Shown here piece after piece: positions 27,201 to 39,200 of a stretch of 64,000 nucleotides of DNA (its first letter is position 1; each line of letters opens with the position of its first letter). Source of the stretch: Symsagittifera roscoffensis (taxonomy: Eukaryota > Xenacoelomorpha > Acoela > Convolutidae). The notes under the pieces are model-generated. The model was not told the DNA's origin and did no database searches. It worked only from the letters and a program-made list of their open reading frames with translations. The stretch lies in NCBI RefSeq assembly GCF_963678635.1, contig NC_087065.1, positions 40,489,430-40,553,429 of the forward strand, in the 5' to 3' direction. The position numbers and the translations under genes were made by a program.

Positions 27201-30200
27201 TAAATACAGCAACTAAAACTGTGAGAATGGTTATCCGGATTCCGACGGATAAGGGCTGGGTTAAGATAAGTTTAAAATGCGATGAAGTTGTCACCAAGTT
27301 TTATGGGTGGAGCCCTGATTTGCGATACACAAACTAGAGGGAGGTCGACTTAGAGAAAATTATGAGAGCACCAGATGATGTTTTCCTTTACTGATGATTT
27401 ATCCGAAGGATTTTTGATAAAGTACTCAAGTTTACTGATCAACATTTTGATACCTGAAGATTAGCACCGGTTTATAAGGTAATATGTGCTCCTTGATATG
27501 CCAATATAACAGATTAGGGTAAAGCTAAGTGTTTACAAAGTTTTATAATCATTTAGAAAGTTTTCAAGTTCAGTATTAAAAAGTTCGCTGTCTAGATCAG
27601 AATGATCTCCAAAATTTTCTACTTTCATCCTCAGCGATTCGTCAGTTGATGAGGTTGACATTTGGTCTGAAGATGTTGGATTTGAGTCTAGGACAATTAA
27701 CTCCGCAGGAGTCGTCTTGTTGTTGGTCTCGTGTGATTCCTCAATTTCTATCACGATAGGATCGGCCGCAGAACCGGAGGCTTCTTGAACGTTCTCTACG
27801 GCATCAATAAAATAACGTTTGCCATAAAATTTTGATGGGCCGACATTTCTACTAGAACGGCGGATGGTAGGAGGAATTTTTCCGGATATGATGGTAGTAT
27901 TGGGAGGTATAGCGCACTCGTCAGTTGAGTCGCTTATCTCGTACACCGGGAAATCTGTAGGTGAGTTGTTATCCGTTGGATTACACTCGTCTTGCAGGTC
28001 CTGTTGTTCGATGGTGTCTTTGTCCCCTCCCTGGTTCACGGTTCTCTGTTCCGCAGTATTAGGTGTTCGGCAGGCGGGTATTATGCTTATTGGGCACTCG
28101 TAAGATTGGTCCATAGATTGTTCTCTGTTAGGGTCAATGTCGTTTTCTAAAATCTCAGATTTTATTTCAGAATTGGTTACAGCGGAATTAGAATTATTTC
28201 CGATTGAGAGGTGAGGTGTATTTGGGTCTGAAATAAAGCGCTCTCTGGCTACGTCTCTACAAGGGAAACCGCCCGCTATCCATTCCCATTCACTAGTATC
28301 CGAAATATCCGAAGGAATTAGCATAGATTCATCCGAAGCAAGGTAACCTGGAGGAGTTGATGACTTCTTTGAGTGCCGTGTTTGTCTTCTTGTAGATTTG
28401 TGTGATGACCCTGATATGCGTGTCCTAGTTAAGTTGTCAGATGGGGTCGGATCCAATTGTCTGGTCATTTTTTTCGTTGGCTTTTTTGATCTTGGTTTCC
28501 GTGTTGCGCCTTCCTGTTTCTGACCTACTTCAACATTAGGATTAGGAAAATACGGGAATGAAATGTTTACTTTAAAAGGTCTCATTTTATTTGAGGTAGA
28601 AATAGGAATCGCAATGTCGGATTTTCGTATTATTTTTCCGTCGGACAACTCTACTGTCGAAGTGGATGAATTTATAATTCTTTTATTTAGTTCCTTATAG
28701 AAACAGTCTCGGTTGATGTTACCGTTAGTTTTCCGAAGGATTTTACCTCTGAATGGACTTTTGATTGGTAGTCTATTGGAGGTGATTTTCGAGGATGAAG
28801 CGTAGTCTGTGTCGTAGCCTTTTTCAGTCGAGTTTTGGTTCTTCTTGGCTATCAAATCGTCCTTGTAGCCGTCCTCTAGTCTATTATCCGCGTTCCAATC
28901 CTTAGCTCGTTCCTTAGACAGTATTGATTTCCCTTTGTCTAAAATTCCAAAGGAGGGTTTACCAGAAGCTAATTGTTTCCAAATATTATTTGGTTTTCTG
29001 TTATAGTGAATCTCGAAGGGTGAACATTTAATTTTTGATTGATAGGTAGAGCGTAAATTCCAGATGATTTTTGAAACGGCATTTTGCAGTGTACATTTAT
29101 GATGTTCTTTTGAAATAGCCAGTAGTTTGACTTTCACAGTGTGTACTAATTTTTCGACTAATCCGTTGGAACGATGGTCGCCTACTGTACAAAAGATTAT
29201 TTTGATGTTGTTGGAATCGCAGAATAATTTAAAGTCTTGACTTGTAAAGCAAGTAGCATGATCTACCCTTGTAGAATAAGGTATTCCGTGTAAGAATATG
29301 TAGTCTTGTAAAAATTCTATAACTGTTTTTGAAAAAGTAGACGATGTAATTTTTGCCGACGGAAATTTAGAAAATCTGTCAATGCAAAGTAAAATGTATT
29401 TATTTGACCCCCAATAGGAATCCAAAGGACCAGCGAAATCTAAATTAAATTCTTCGTTTGGTTCCGATAATGGAGGAAGTTCACTAATTTGTGAATTAGG
29501 GATAACAGTTTTCAAATTCTTACCCGCCGATGTACACTCTGAGCAATTTATTCCGTGAAAGTAAATTTGTCTGTTAATATGGGGCCACCAGATGTTTTGA
29601 GCCAAATATTTCATTCCGAATTGACCTGGATGTGTTTCGTGAAGGGTCTTCATCATCGCGTTTCGTAAGGTAAATGGAATAACGAGTTTGCCGTCCATGT
29701 AAAGTAATCCGTCGGATTCATGTAGGTCACGGGTGAAATGTTTGAAATACGGAGAATCTGCATTAATCTTCTCCACCTTATTTTGAAGTGCTTTAACAAT
29801 TTGACTTAACATGGGATCGTCTTCTGTCAAGAGAGCTACTAACTTGGCGTTAAATAAAATATTTAAATCCAAGGGTCGATCCGGCAACTTCAAATTTTCA
29901 CGGTATTTTTTAACGAGATTAGCGTGATCTGGTAAGAGCTGGAAGTCTAAATCTACGGAAATACCGGAAGTGGTGGGATTAATTACAATATTCTTATTAT
30001 TCATATTAACAGTATCTACAATTTTTTTATCTACAGGTGAATTAATAAAACTACGATTAAAGATTAAAAAAATAAAGAAATGCGGAGTTAGAAATGGAAA
30101 TAATTAATGTATTTGTATTAGAATAATCCGTTGGAATGCAGTTTGAGGTACAAAATTCTGTTCTTTTGTGATTAAATGAACAAATTGGAAAAGACGAGTT

Positions 30201-33200
30201 AATAAGCTTTAATACTGCTGCTATTAGGTAATTACGTAATAAAGCGTAATCGGAATTTTCCAGATTAGAACCAATGGCTGAGCAAGTAGTTCTTATTTTC
30301 TCCGACGGATTTAATGATTTATTAATCTTGTTAATATTTGCTACTACGAATTCCTCGTCGTAATGTGATATTGGAAGAGTTTTTCCGGATGGAATTCTAG
30401 AAATAAGGTCAGTGAAGCCCATATCTTTTCCTGCAATATGTTTGATTGAGAAATTAAAAGGTAATAATCTGTCTACCCATCGTGTTAATCTACTGTGATA
30501 GGTTTTGTTTCCGTATATTGGTGATAGGGCGGATAATAAAGCTTTGTGATCGGTAATTACTTCGAAATCTGATCCGTAAAGGTAGTTCTTATAATGTTCG
30601 ACAGCCCATACAACCCCTAGTAGTTCGAGCTCGTTCGTAGAATATTTAGACTCGTGTGGGTTTAAAAAGCGTGAAGCAAATGAGATTGTTTTCCAATCGT
30701 TCCCGTGGAGTTGTTCGAGCGAAAGTCTATTATGTGACGCGTCAGTTTTTACTCTGGTTTTGCGTTTTACGTCGAAATGGGTATTCTCTGTTAGGTTTAC
30801 GATTTCATCTTTAATTTTTTCAAAGGCTTTTGTATGGTCGTCATTCCATTGGAATATTGATTTCTTATTTAGGAGCGGTCGGAGTGGGCTTCCTAAGGAT
30901 GCTAGATTTGGGACGAGTTTAATGTATTGGTTTATAGAACCAAAAAATGATCGTAATTCTTTCAAATTCTTCGGAATAGGTAAATCTTTTATGGCTTTCG
31001 ATTTGTCGAATAACGGGGTAATTCCTGATTTAGAGATTTTGAATCCCAACCATTCTATTTCTTTTTGAAAGAATTTACATTTTGACCATTTTACAGCGAA
31101 GTTATATTCGTCAAGGGTAGATAAAATTTTTAACACAATATTCTTGTGGTCTAAGAATGTTCCTTTGGAAGAGATTAAAATGTCGTCTAAGTAACAGTTA
31201 GAAAATGGGATTGAACCTAAAGTAGAGGCCATTACACTTTGAAATTCGTTAGGCATATCCCCTAGGCCGTAAAAACCAGTTAAGAATTGGTAGGTACCCG
31301 TAATATCACCGCCCACGATACTGAAGTTACATTGGTTGCTAGTAAATTTATCTAGTGCTAATTGGCTGTACGCGTTTTTTAAGTCTAAGTTAGTAAACCA
31401 CACTTCTCCAACGGAATCATTAGTAATTTGTGCCGCGACATTGTCTACCAGTTCATGAATGTTTGGCATTTGATATTTGTTCTTGTAAATCTGTTTGTTT
31501 ATGAACTTGGAATCTAAGGCTAACTTGATGGATTTGTCTTTTTTACAAGTGATGACTATTGGGCTAATAAATCTGTCTTCATCGCAATTTTCTAATTTTT
31601 TAATATGTCCCTCTGCTTTTAGTCTATTGAGTTCTGTCTTGACAGCGTCCAGTAAGTGAAGGGGGACTCGTCTTCCCTTTAGTTGGATTGGTTTTAAGGG
31701 TTCGTGAAAATGGGTGATTTTCATCTGATTTTTAATTTTTCCGATCCGAAGGAATAAATTTTTGAATGATTTTGATATATTTAGAATTTCTCTGTCTTGG
31801 TTTGTTTGAGATATGGAATTTATTGACTTACACTGCTTGTTAGTCTGGAAATGTGGGAAGTGTTTCTGTGAGACTTCTATCCCCACTTTCGGAAGGTTGT
31901 CGTTTCCTAAGATATTTCTCTCATGTCCTTCGGTTAGGAAGAATTGACAGTCGTTGTCTGACCAACCATTTGAAAATATCGAGAGCTTCACCTTTCCAGT
32001 GATGTTTATGGCATTATCTGTGAATCCACAGTAGAGGTCTCTAGTTGTCTTATCCACCGGATAAATTTTCAAGTAAGGGTCACGTAACTTTAATTCGTGT
32101 AGTACGTTTTTCTTAAGGAAGCTCACCGGGCTAGCTGAATCCACTTGAATGTTTAAAATTACTTGGTTTTCTTTTCCGAGTCCAATGTTCAGTAATTTCT
32201 TCAATTCTTTTCCATCATTATCGAAAATCGTAGTTACATTTAGTACAGAATAATCGTCGTTTTCACTTTGTCCAGATTCCGACCATGCGTTTATGACGCC
32301 ACAACATTCTCTATCCGTGTGGTCAGTATATACATCCGGAATATCCGACGGATTAAAATCTGTATTATCTACAATTTGAGTATTTACAATGTTTACATTT
32401 TTACGACGAGATCTACAAAGTCTGGTGAAATGCCCTTTGAATTTACAAGTAGTACAAGTCGTGCCCTTTGCTGGGCAAACTGCTAAGTGTCCTTTTGAGA
32501 ATGATCCGCCACACTTCATACAGTTGTTACTTCTTTCGATGTTAAGGGTTGGTTCTCTTTTGACATTAAAATGGTTGTTTGGGTTATGTACGGATGATCC
32601 GTTGGATTTAAAATTGTTAGTGAACTTCAAGTGATTTAAAATTCCCTTTTCGTCTATGAGTGCTACATTTAGTGCTTCGCGTGGAGGGAGGGTTTCTGTT
32701 AACAATTTCCTTTGGATGTCGTAGTTTTTCATAATATTTATGAAAATATCTCTTATCCACTCTTCTTCTCCTGCGGTTATGTCGCACTTTTTTGCCATTT
32801 CAGCTAAGGCACCCCAAAATTGTTCGAGGGATTCTCTGTCGCGTTGTTTTCTATTTAACAGTTTATGTCGTTCAAATGTGACATTTGTCTTTCTTACGAA
32901 AGCGATCGCTAGGAACTCCCAGAATTCTTTAAAAGAAATTTGTAAAACTTTCATCTTGGTAAATTTTTGTCCGAAGATCCTTTTTCCTTTGTTTCCTAGT
33001 GCTAGATATAGGACCGAACGTAATTTTTTGTCGGCTTCTTCTATTCGCATTCCGTTAAACTTCTTGGTTTCAGTTTTTATCGATGCTGCTTCTTCTTCGT
33101 CGTATCGTCTTTGTTCTTGAGTATTTCTCTCCATTCTCGAGCGTCTTTGAGCATCTGTTTCACCGTCCGTTGAGTTTTCCAAATTTGGAGGTAATGGGTG

Positions 33201-36200
33201 TTGTCTCTCCAACGGATTGAGTAGATTTTCTATGTCTTTGTTTTCTTTAGCAATTATAGCTAATTGAAACAGATCACTCCAGTCTTCCCATGGAATGGGG
33301 GGGGGGGTCTACCGTATGGTTTTGCCAAAAGGAGGTATTCCTCTCACGTTAGATTCGTTAGTTGACTGCGCCATGATAAAATGTTACTTTGTTGTAGCTA
33401 ATTCTAAATTAAAACTTAAAAAGAATAAGGAATTAAGATGAATTAGTCGGTAAGTTAAAACATTAAAACAATGAGAGATCATTCTCTCCGCCGGAGAGAA
33501 TGGCCAATGAAGGTCATATCAGAGTGACCAGTTAAATAAACTAATATGTTTTGCAGTAATTGCAAAACGTGATGTAAATCACAACAAAAACACTATTGTA
33601 TTTCCATTTTAGCATTGGATGAATTATGAATTGAGGATTAGCTAAACTGACATTGAAAGAGAATCGGAATGAACATAGATTCGTTCAATAGACTTCAATG
33701 ATAAATTAGTACATGAAAGTTTTTTTTAAATGTCACCTTCTGTCACGACTTAAAAACGAATGAACTGACATTGTATGTTCAGCGAATTTCAAATTGATAT
33801 TTTTAAGAAGATATATACGATTTTTATCGAATGCAGAAAAGATTATACATGAATGAACCCCTAACGTGCACTGTTGTAATCTATCGCCGGGACTAATTCG
33901 AATGGAGTAAATTCAGTGTAAGTTGCTCAGTTTTAAATGTCATCATTGTGATACTTGATGTCCCGCAACTTCTTCCTTTGAATGCGCTCGTATCTAGCCT
34001 GGTTGCTGTAGTCTTCGAATGTGATGTAGAATGCAAGAACATTGTAGACTGCGAATACTATGAAGGAGAGAAGACAAAGGGCGATTCCCATCCCAGTTGT
34101 GGTAGTTCCGTCTTGGGCAGCATAATTGGCCAAGTAGACGACGCCTATTACGCAAAGAATGTAGAGAGTATAACAATGACGATTGTTTCATAACCTGCGC
34201 GAAGATATAATTTTCATTATCAATTTTTCGAACGCTAGATAAGTGAAAAGGTACCAAAAATATTCCTAAAAAATGTGGCAACACTTGAATGTAGGTCTTT
34301 AGCGTTCATTTTTTTTCTATCTCCAGAGCAAATTTTCACGAATCAAAGACTGGAACAGTTTGAAAGGCTGCAAGATTCTAATGATTAATTTTTATCTTCT
34401 AAGTTTGATGATATTTCAAGCGATCTTTAATATTTTTATTGAATAAATGTTATATTTTTCTGGCACTTCTTCTTGGCAGATCTATGCAATTTTGATTTGA
34501 CTTAATGACAAATTGAATAGATAACTTCGCTATATTCCTTGTTTCTTTAGTGTCCTTGAGGTCGAAAATTAAAATATAATTTGCTGGGAGTATCTCTCAA
34601 TTTTCCGTGGCCTGATCATAGAGCTTGTTAATTAGCATCTAAAGCAAATAATTAGTATTCATTAAATAGTTACTTGAAGTTAAGTTTTCCTAGCGGAGTG
34701 TTATGGAAAAAATAGCTAGTGTACCAAGCAAGCCGTTTTCTAATTGACCTGGCCCCTAAACGTACCTATGAGGACTACAATGGCGAGTGAGTAGACTGGA
34801 ACTGCAAGCAGAAGGAGAATCCAGCAGAAGGTCTCGCTCTAAGTATAACGAAATGAGTTTGAGATATCATATTGTGAAGTTATTTGCAACAAGTAGTAGT
34901 GCACATTGAGACCATTGCAACAAAAAAGCTCTCTTTTTAAACAAACAACGCTTGTTGAGTGTAAAAGAACGAAGTGATTTTTAGCTATATAAGTCTGGAT
35001 GATTAGCGCTTCTATATAATTAAAGAACTATTTTCGACACGAATGTAATATGAAATTTTACCTACTTTGATTTTACCTAGAAAATTACGGCCACGGTAAC
35101 TTATAGCTGGCATTTTGGAAGTTTGTGTCACTAGTTTGGGTCTTTAAGAGAAACACTAGTGTAATGTACAGTTATGTAATGTAGCGCATTTGAAATCTAA
35201 CTCTGATATAAGTGTGCTTTGTGTATTTGCTCACATGTTTGAAACTGTAACCTTACAGTTTACTGGCGATACGTGTAAGGATGTAGAGGAAAGATAATTT
35301 ATTACCTTCAGAAGCCCTTTGCCCATTTTAACAGAAAATTTGAAGGATCAGTTTAACGTTTGAAAGTTGAGCTATACAATTGATTTGTTCTCTTTGTAAG
35401 GCTGACTTTATTTGACGCTAGAACTCAAGCTGATTCATGAAATGAATGTTCAGTGTTCAAATACAAAGGATGCGTTTATTTACTTAACTTTTGCTCTGCT
35501 AGTGAATTAGAAGTAAGCTCTGATGTTGGTTCAGGTATGTAGTTGGTAAAGATGCCGACGGTGTTCTATTGTATCTGAAAACCAAACAAAAAATTGAGAA
35601 GAGAAATATTCGATTTGACTCAAGTATACCGTAGCAAGTAGCAAGGTTATTCCAGGAGGGAGCTAGTTGTTTTTTTTCGTTGAAAATATAGTTCACAGAA
35701 ATTTCAAACTTCGCCATTTCTCAACTGGCCAATCTCCTCAATTCTAGAAATTTCAAAATATTTTCGTTTTTCTCTATGCTAATAATTGCGCGCTGAACAA
35801 GTTTTGGATAAATTTTTGAAAAATAGTAGACTTTTTTGGTTTATGGCTTGTAATGAAAACCCGTAGAGTTTTGATTCAGTTTTTCTGTTTTCAAGGAAAT
35901 TTAGTAACAATACAAAAGGATGAATAAAAATATATGAGAAAAAGCAAAAGTTTTCTCGGTTACAAGAAAAAAGGTCCGAATAACCCATTTCGGTCTAAAT
36001 AGGAAAGTGTAATCTTAGAGCGTCTCGCCAGTGTCCGCAATTAAGACAGAAGAGACACTTAAGTCTTTTATTTCGAAAATTTGTTTTGAGCTTGTTCATG
36101 TTACTTCAAAAGTCCCAAATAGGCCAGTAACAAGTATTTTTGTGCAAAAATAGCTGTCAAATTATTCTGTGGTACGTTTACAGCAACGGACTGTTATTTC

Positions 36201-39200
36201 AAGTTTCAATGAAAAAAGTGCACTCTAAGTTCTTATTGTAGACGCAGGGATGGGTTTTTCTCCGTTTTTTTTTCTCAGTAAAAATTGTAAAAATTTTCAC
36301 GCTCAAATTATATTTTCCTTTGGTTGTTTTTTTATTCGTTTAAATTTGGGATTAGAACGCGTTACCAAATCAGTTAGGATATTTTTTTAGGCTCAGATTT
36401 TTTTTAACAGAAATTTTTTGTTAAATGTTTTATTAGGCGCGTTTGGCACTACGACGAAAGTTTCGAAATCGGCCGGTTTTTTTCGTAAACAGAAAGTTTT
36501 GACTTGAAAAATCAATTGCAAATTGTTTGTCTACATACTTTTTGTCGGCTTATTCGCCAGAGCACGGGCTTTTTTTCATCTGTTCGAGCTATTTTCACTA
36601 AATTAAAATCCAACTGGTGTATTTCTGTAATGGTGCAAGTAACTGAGTTCGAAATTTTGCTGCTTTTGTTATGTCGTTATCAGACAGATATTTTCAGTTA
36701 AGTAAATTGTGAAACAAATCGCGATATATTTATCTTGTCTGAACATCTGGGCCTGTTTTTGCTAACCAACAGACATAATTTGAGCATGTTTGCTTTTTAA
36801 ATACCCATTTCAAAGAAAAATTTTAGTTAACATGCTAAACTCTGTGCGCGCGTGTGTGTGTGTGTGCGTGTGTGTGTGTATGCGTGCGTGTGTGTGTGTG
36901 CGTGTGTGTGTGTGTTTGTTTGTTTGTGTGTGTGTGGTGTGTGTGTTTTGAGGAGACGACTCGAAAAAAATTCATCAAAACATTTTTTCACAGGTGTCTA
37001 CTCAAGTGTTTTTTGGCTAAGTTTTTGATTGATCCTAAATTTTTTTGAATGGCGTGACTTTTTAAAGTTAAATCTTCGCTAAACAAATCGAGACAATCAA
37101 TCTCGAAGTTTGATAGATCTAGTTTTTTTTTTCTTTTGAACGGCCTATTTTTTCGGGTTTTATCTCATTTTATGTCGTCTAGTTTGCCATTTTCATTTTT
37201 TCTCAGTCACAAGAAAGCAATGGAAATTGTGTTAATTTTTGGTAATTTCCAAAATTTAACAAATCTCCATTGTTTGTTTAAAGTTTGTGTTCTCATTTTT
37301 TGTTAAACAACTCTGAATTTATTTGTAAAAACCACTGAGTTTTTAACTCTTTTTTCATTTAAATTGTTTATCCGTATGAAAAATATTTCAGTTTAGCTTT
37401 TATTGGTTTGCGTGCCTCTTCGTTTGTTCGCTCGCGTCGTTTGACGGGAAAGAACAAATTTTAATTCGCGTGTCGGGGTTATGTGAAAGTTGAAAACTTC
37501 AAGTTTTGGAACTTCTTGTTTTTTAAGAGTCGATGAACGTTAACCTTGATCAGATTTTTATTTAGATGTTGATGATTTTTTTGCGTTTTTTCTCAGGAAG
37601 TCATAAAACTTGATCAGGTTAAAATTTACATTTTTTTGCGGTTTGGTTTTTCTCGTTTACGGAAATTCAGGTCCACAAATAGAAGTCCGATGAGCCGAGT
37701 GATATATCTTATTGAGGCACTTTCATTTGATGTTGGTTTGAAAATTTTCCGTTGAAATAGAGCAAAAAGCGTGAAACGGTAATAGAGTTCGAAGCTTCAT
37801 TTGTGACAAATTGTTTTTCAACGTTTTTTATTAATTTTTCAACTTCAATCAAATCAATTACTAATGTTCTTCAAAACTTCTAATTCATATCCCCAAACCG
37901 CGCATAAAAAACAACTTAAATTGGGAGAAGAATCGAAGAAAGTTAAAGTTAAAAGTCTTGAAGACTTTTTGAAAGCAACTGGTCAGAACTTGTTGTTCTG
38001 TTTGCGCAACCCGCAATTCGAGGCAGATTATTTTTCAGGATATTGATTTTGATGGGCTGAACGCGTTCTATTATGTGAATGGTTTGATGATGGAAACAAA
38101 AACTGTTTCCCGAGCTTAAGTTTTGTGCGATGTAAAAATTGTCACTTACTTTTCCCTTAGTTTTGATAAAAACGAAAAAATTGAATAGTTCTGACCGTAG
38201 TCTTGACAAATTTTGTTGAAACCATTTAGAAATTTTCAATCAAAACTAGAGCCAACTTGCAATGAGTGTCATTTCCGTTTTAGCTGACTATATATGCTAT
38301 CAGTCAACGAGACCAGCATTTTCTCTGCAATTTGGATGTGAACATACAAGTAGAACAACCAAAGCTGCATCTCTACACACAACAGATTGAGATGCACGAA
38401 GAGGTAAAGGAAGATCAGATCATCATAGTACCCATTTTCACACCCATGATAATACCAATTAATCATTTACGTTAACAGAGATTTTTAGTGTCAAAGAACT
38501 TTGTCAAGACGACACTTTTATAAATTGCGTTTATTTTCTTTTTTTAGGAAAAAGTATTGATTGTTCACGTCCAAAATTATTATTTTTTGCGGTTTGCCTT
38601 TTGATTTGAGTTCAATTCAAGTTACTTACTAAAAGGAAGGCAAATTACACTACCCAATGAGCAAGTGGAAATGTCCCGCCCGAAGAAAAAATCATCCATC
38701 AATCCAGTGTTTAAAATTTGATTAGTTCTGTGATAAACAATAAAATTGACTTTAACGGAGACAGCGTTTTTCTAAAGCAAAAAAACTGGCGTTTCAACTA
38801 CGGTTTTTTTTGCCGAAGTTGGTGGTATGGGTTATTTATACTTGGTATGGACATACTTATTTGTGAACATTATCACATGGCCTACTTTAGACTTTTCTTT
38901 TGACTAGGTTATGTTTTGGTGGTCCTTCAGGTTCTGGATTGGAGCTTGCCTGTGCGTAACTGTAGTCCTCGATACCACTACGTGACCTTCAACTGCAACA
39001 GTCCCGCTTTCGCCGTCAACCCTGTGGAGATGGACATCCCGCCCTACATGACAGTCCCAGTTACAATCACTTATGACCAAGGAGACACCAGGTGCTTCTG
39101 AATGGCTATGTTATCAATTTTATTACCCTTGCGATAAGCAAGGGTATTGCAATCGGGTACGAGACTTTTTTCCCGTTGATAACGTCACCGATTGCTTAAA

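Larger units (their letters stand above)
26838..33586 (-). mobile_element. Full-length Ty3/gypsy-type LTR retrotransposon
   Basis: Bounded by two ~206-bp LTRs that begin TG and end CA, with AAAA on both outer sides (26834-26837 and 33587-33590) as a probable 4-bp target duplication. Reading on the - strand: 5' LTR, primer-binding-like TGGCGCAGTC eight bases inside, gag-protease-RT-RNase H in one frame, integrase in a second frame, and a polypurine tract AGGGGAA abutting the 3' LTR. The domain order (integrase after RNase H) places it in the Ty3/gypsy group. An in-frame TAG near the start of the first frame and the split between RNase H and integrase suggest this copy may not be intact. It lies antisense in an intron of the host gene. 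Confidence 0.92.
26626..38283. other. 11.7-kb intron hosting a retrotransposon and a nested antisense gene
   Basis: Between exons i and j of the ASH-protein gene. Contents: LTR retrotransposon (26838-33586), three-exon antisense gene (33933-35326), a (GT)n tract (36843-36944) and dispersed repeats (37526-37760). Stretches 35480-36840 and 36945-37525 hold nothing else I can support. Confidence 0.65.

Noticed and set aside
30760-33120. Several + strand frames of 70-126 codons
   Set aside because: Antisense shadows of the retrotransposon polyprotein.
35476-35553. Possible - strand terminal exon ([20 protein letters not shown]... then TAA)
   Set aside because: It looks coding-like, but the acceptor that fits its frame lies behind a better AG, and no upstream exon on that strand joins it.
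36854-37048. 64-codon frame of Cys/Val repeats
   Set aside because: Translation of the (GT)n microsatellite.
38269-38466. 65-codon - strand frame
   Set aside because: The + strand reading has proper acceptor and donor and joins neighbouring exons in phase; the - strand frame has neither.
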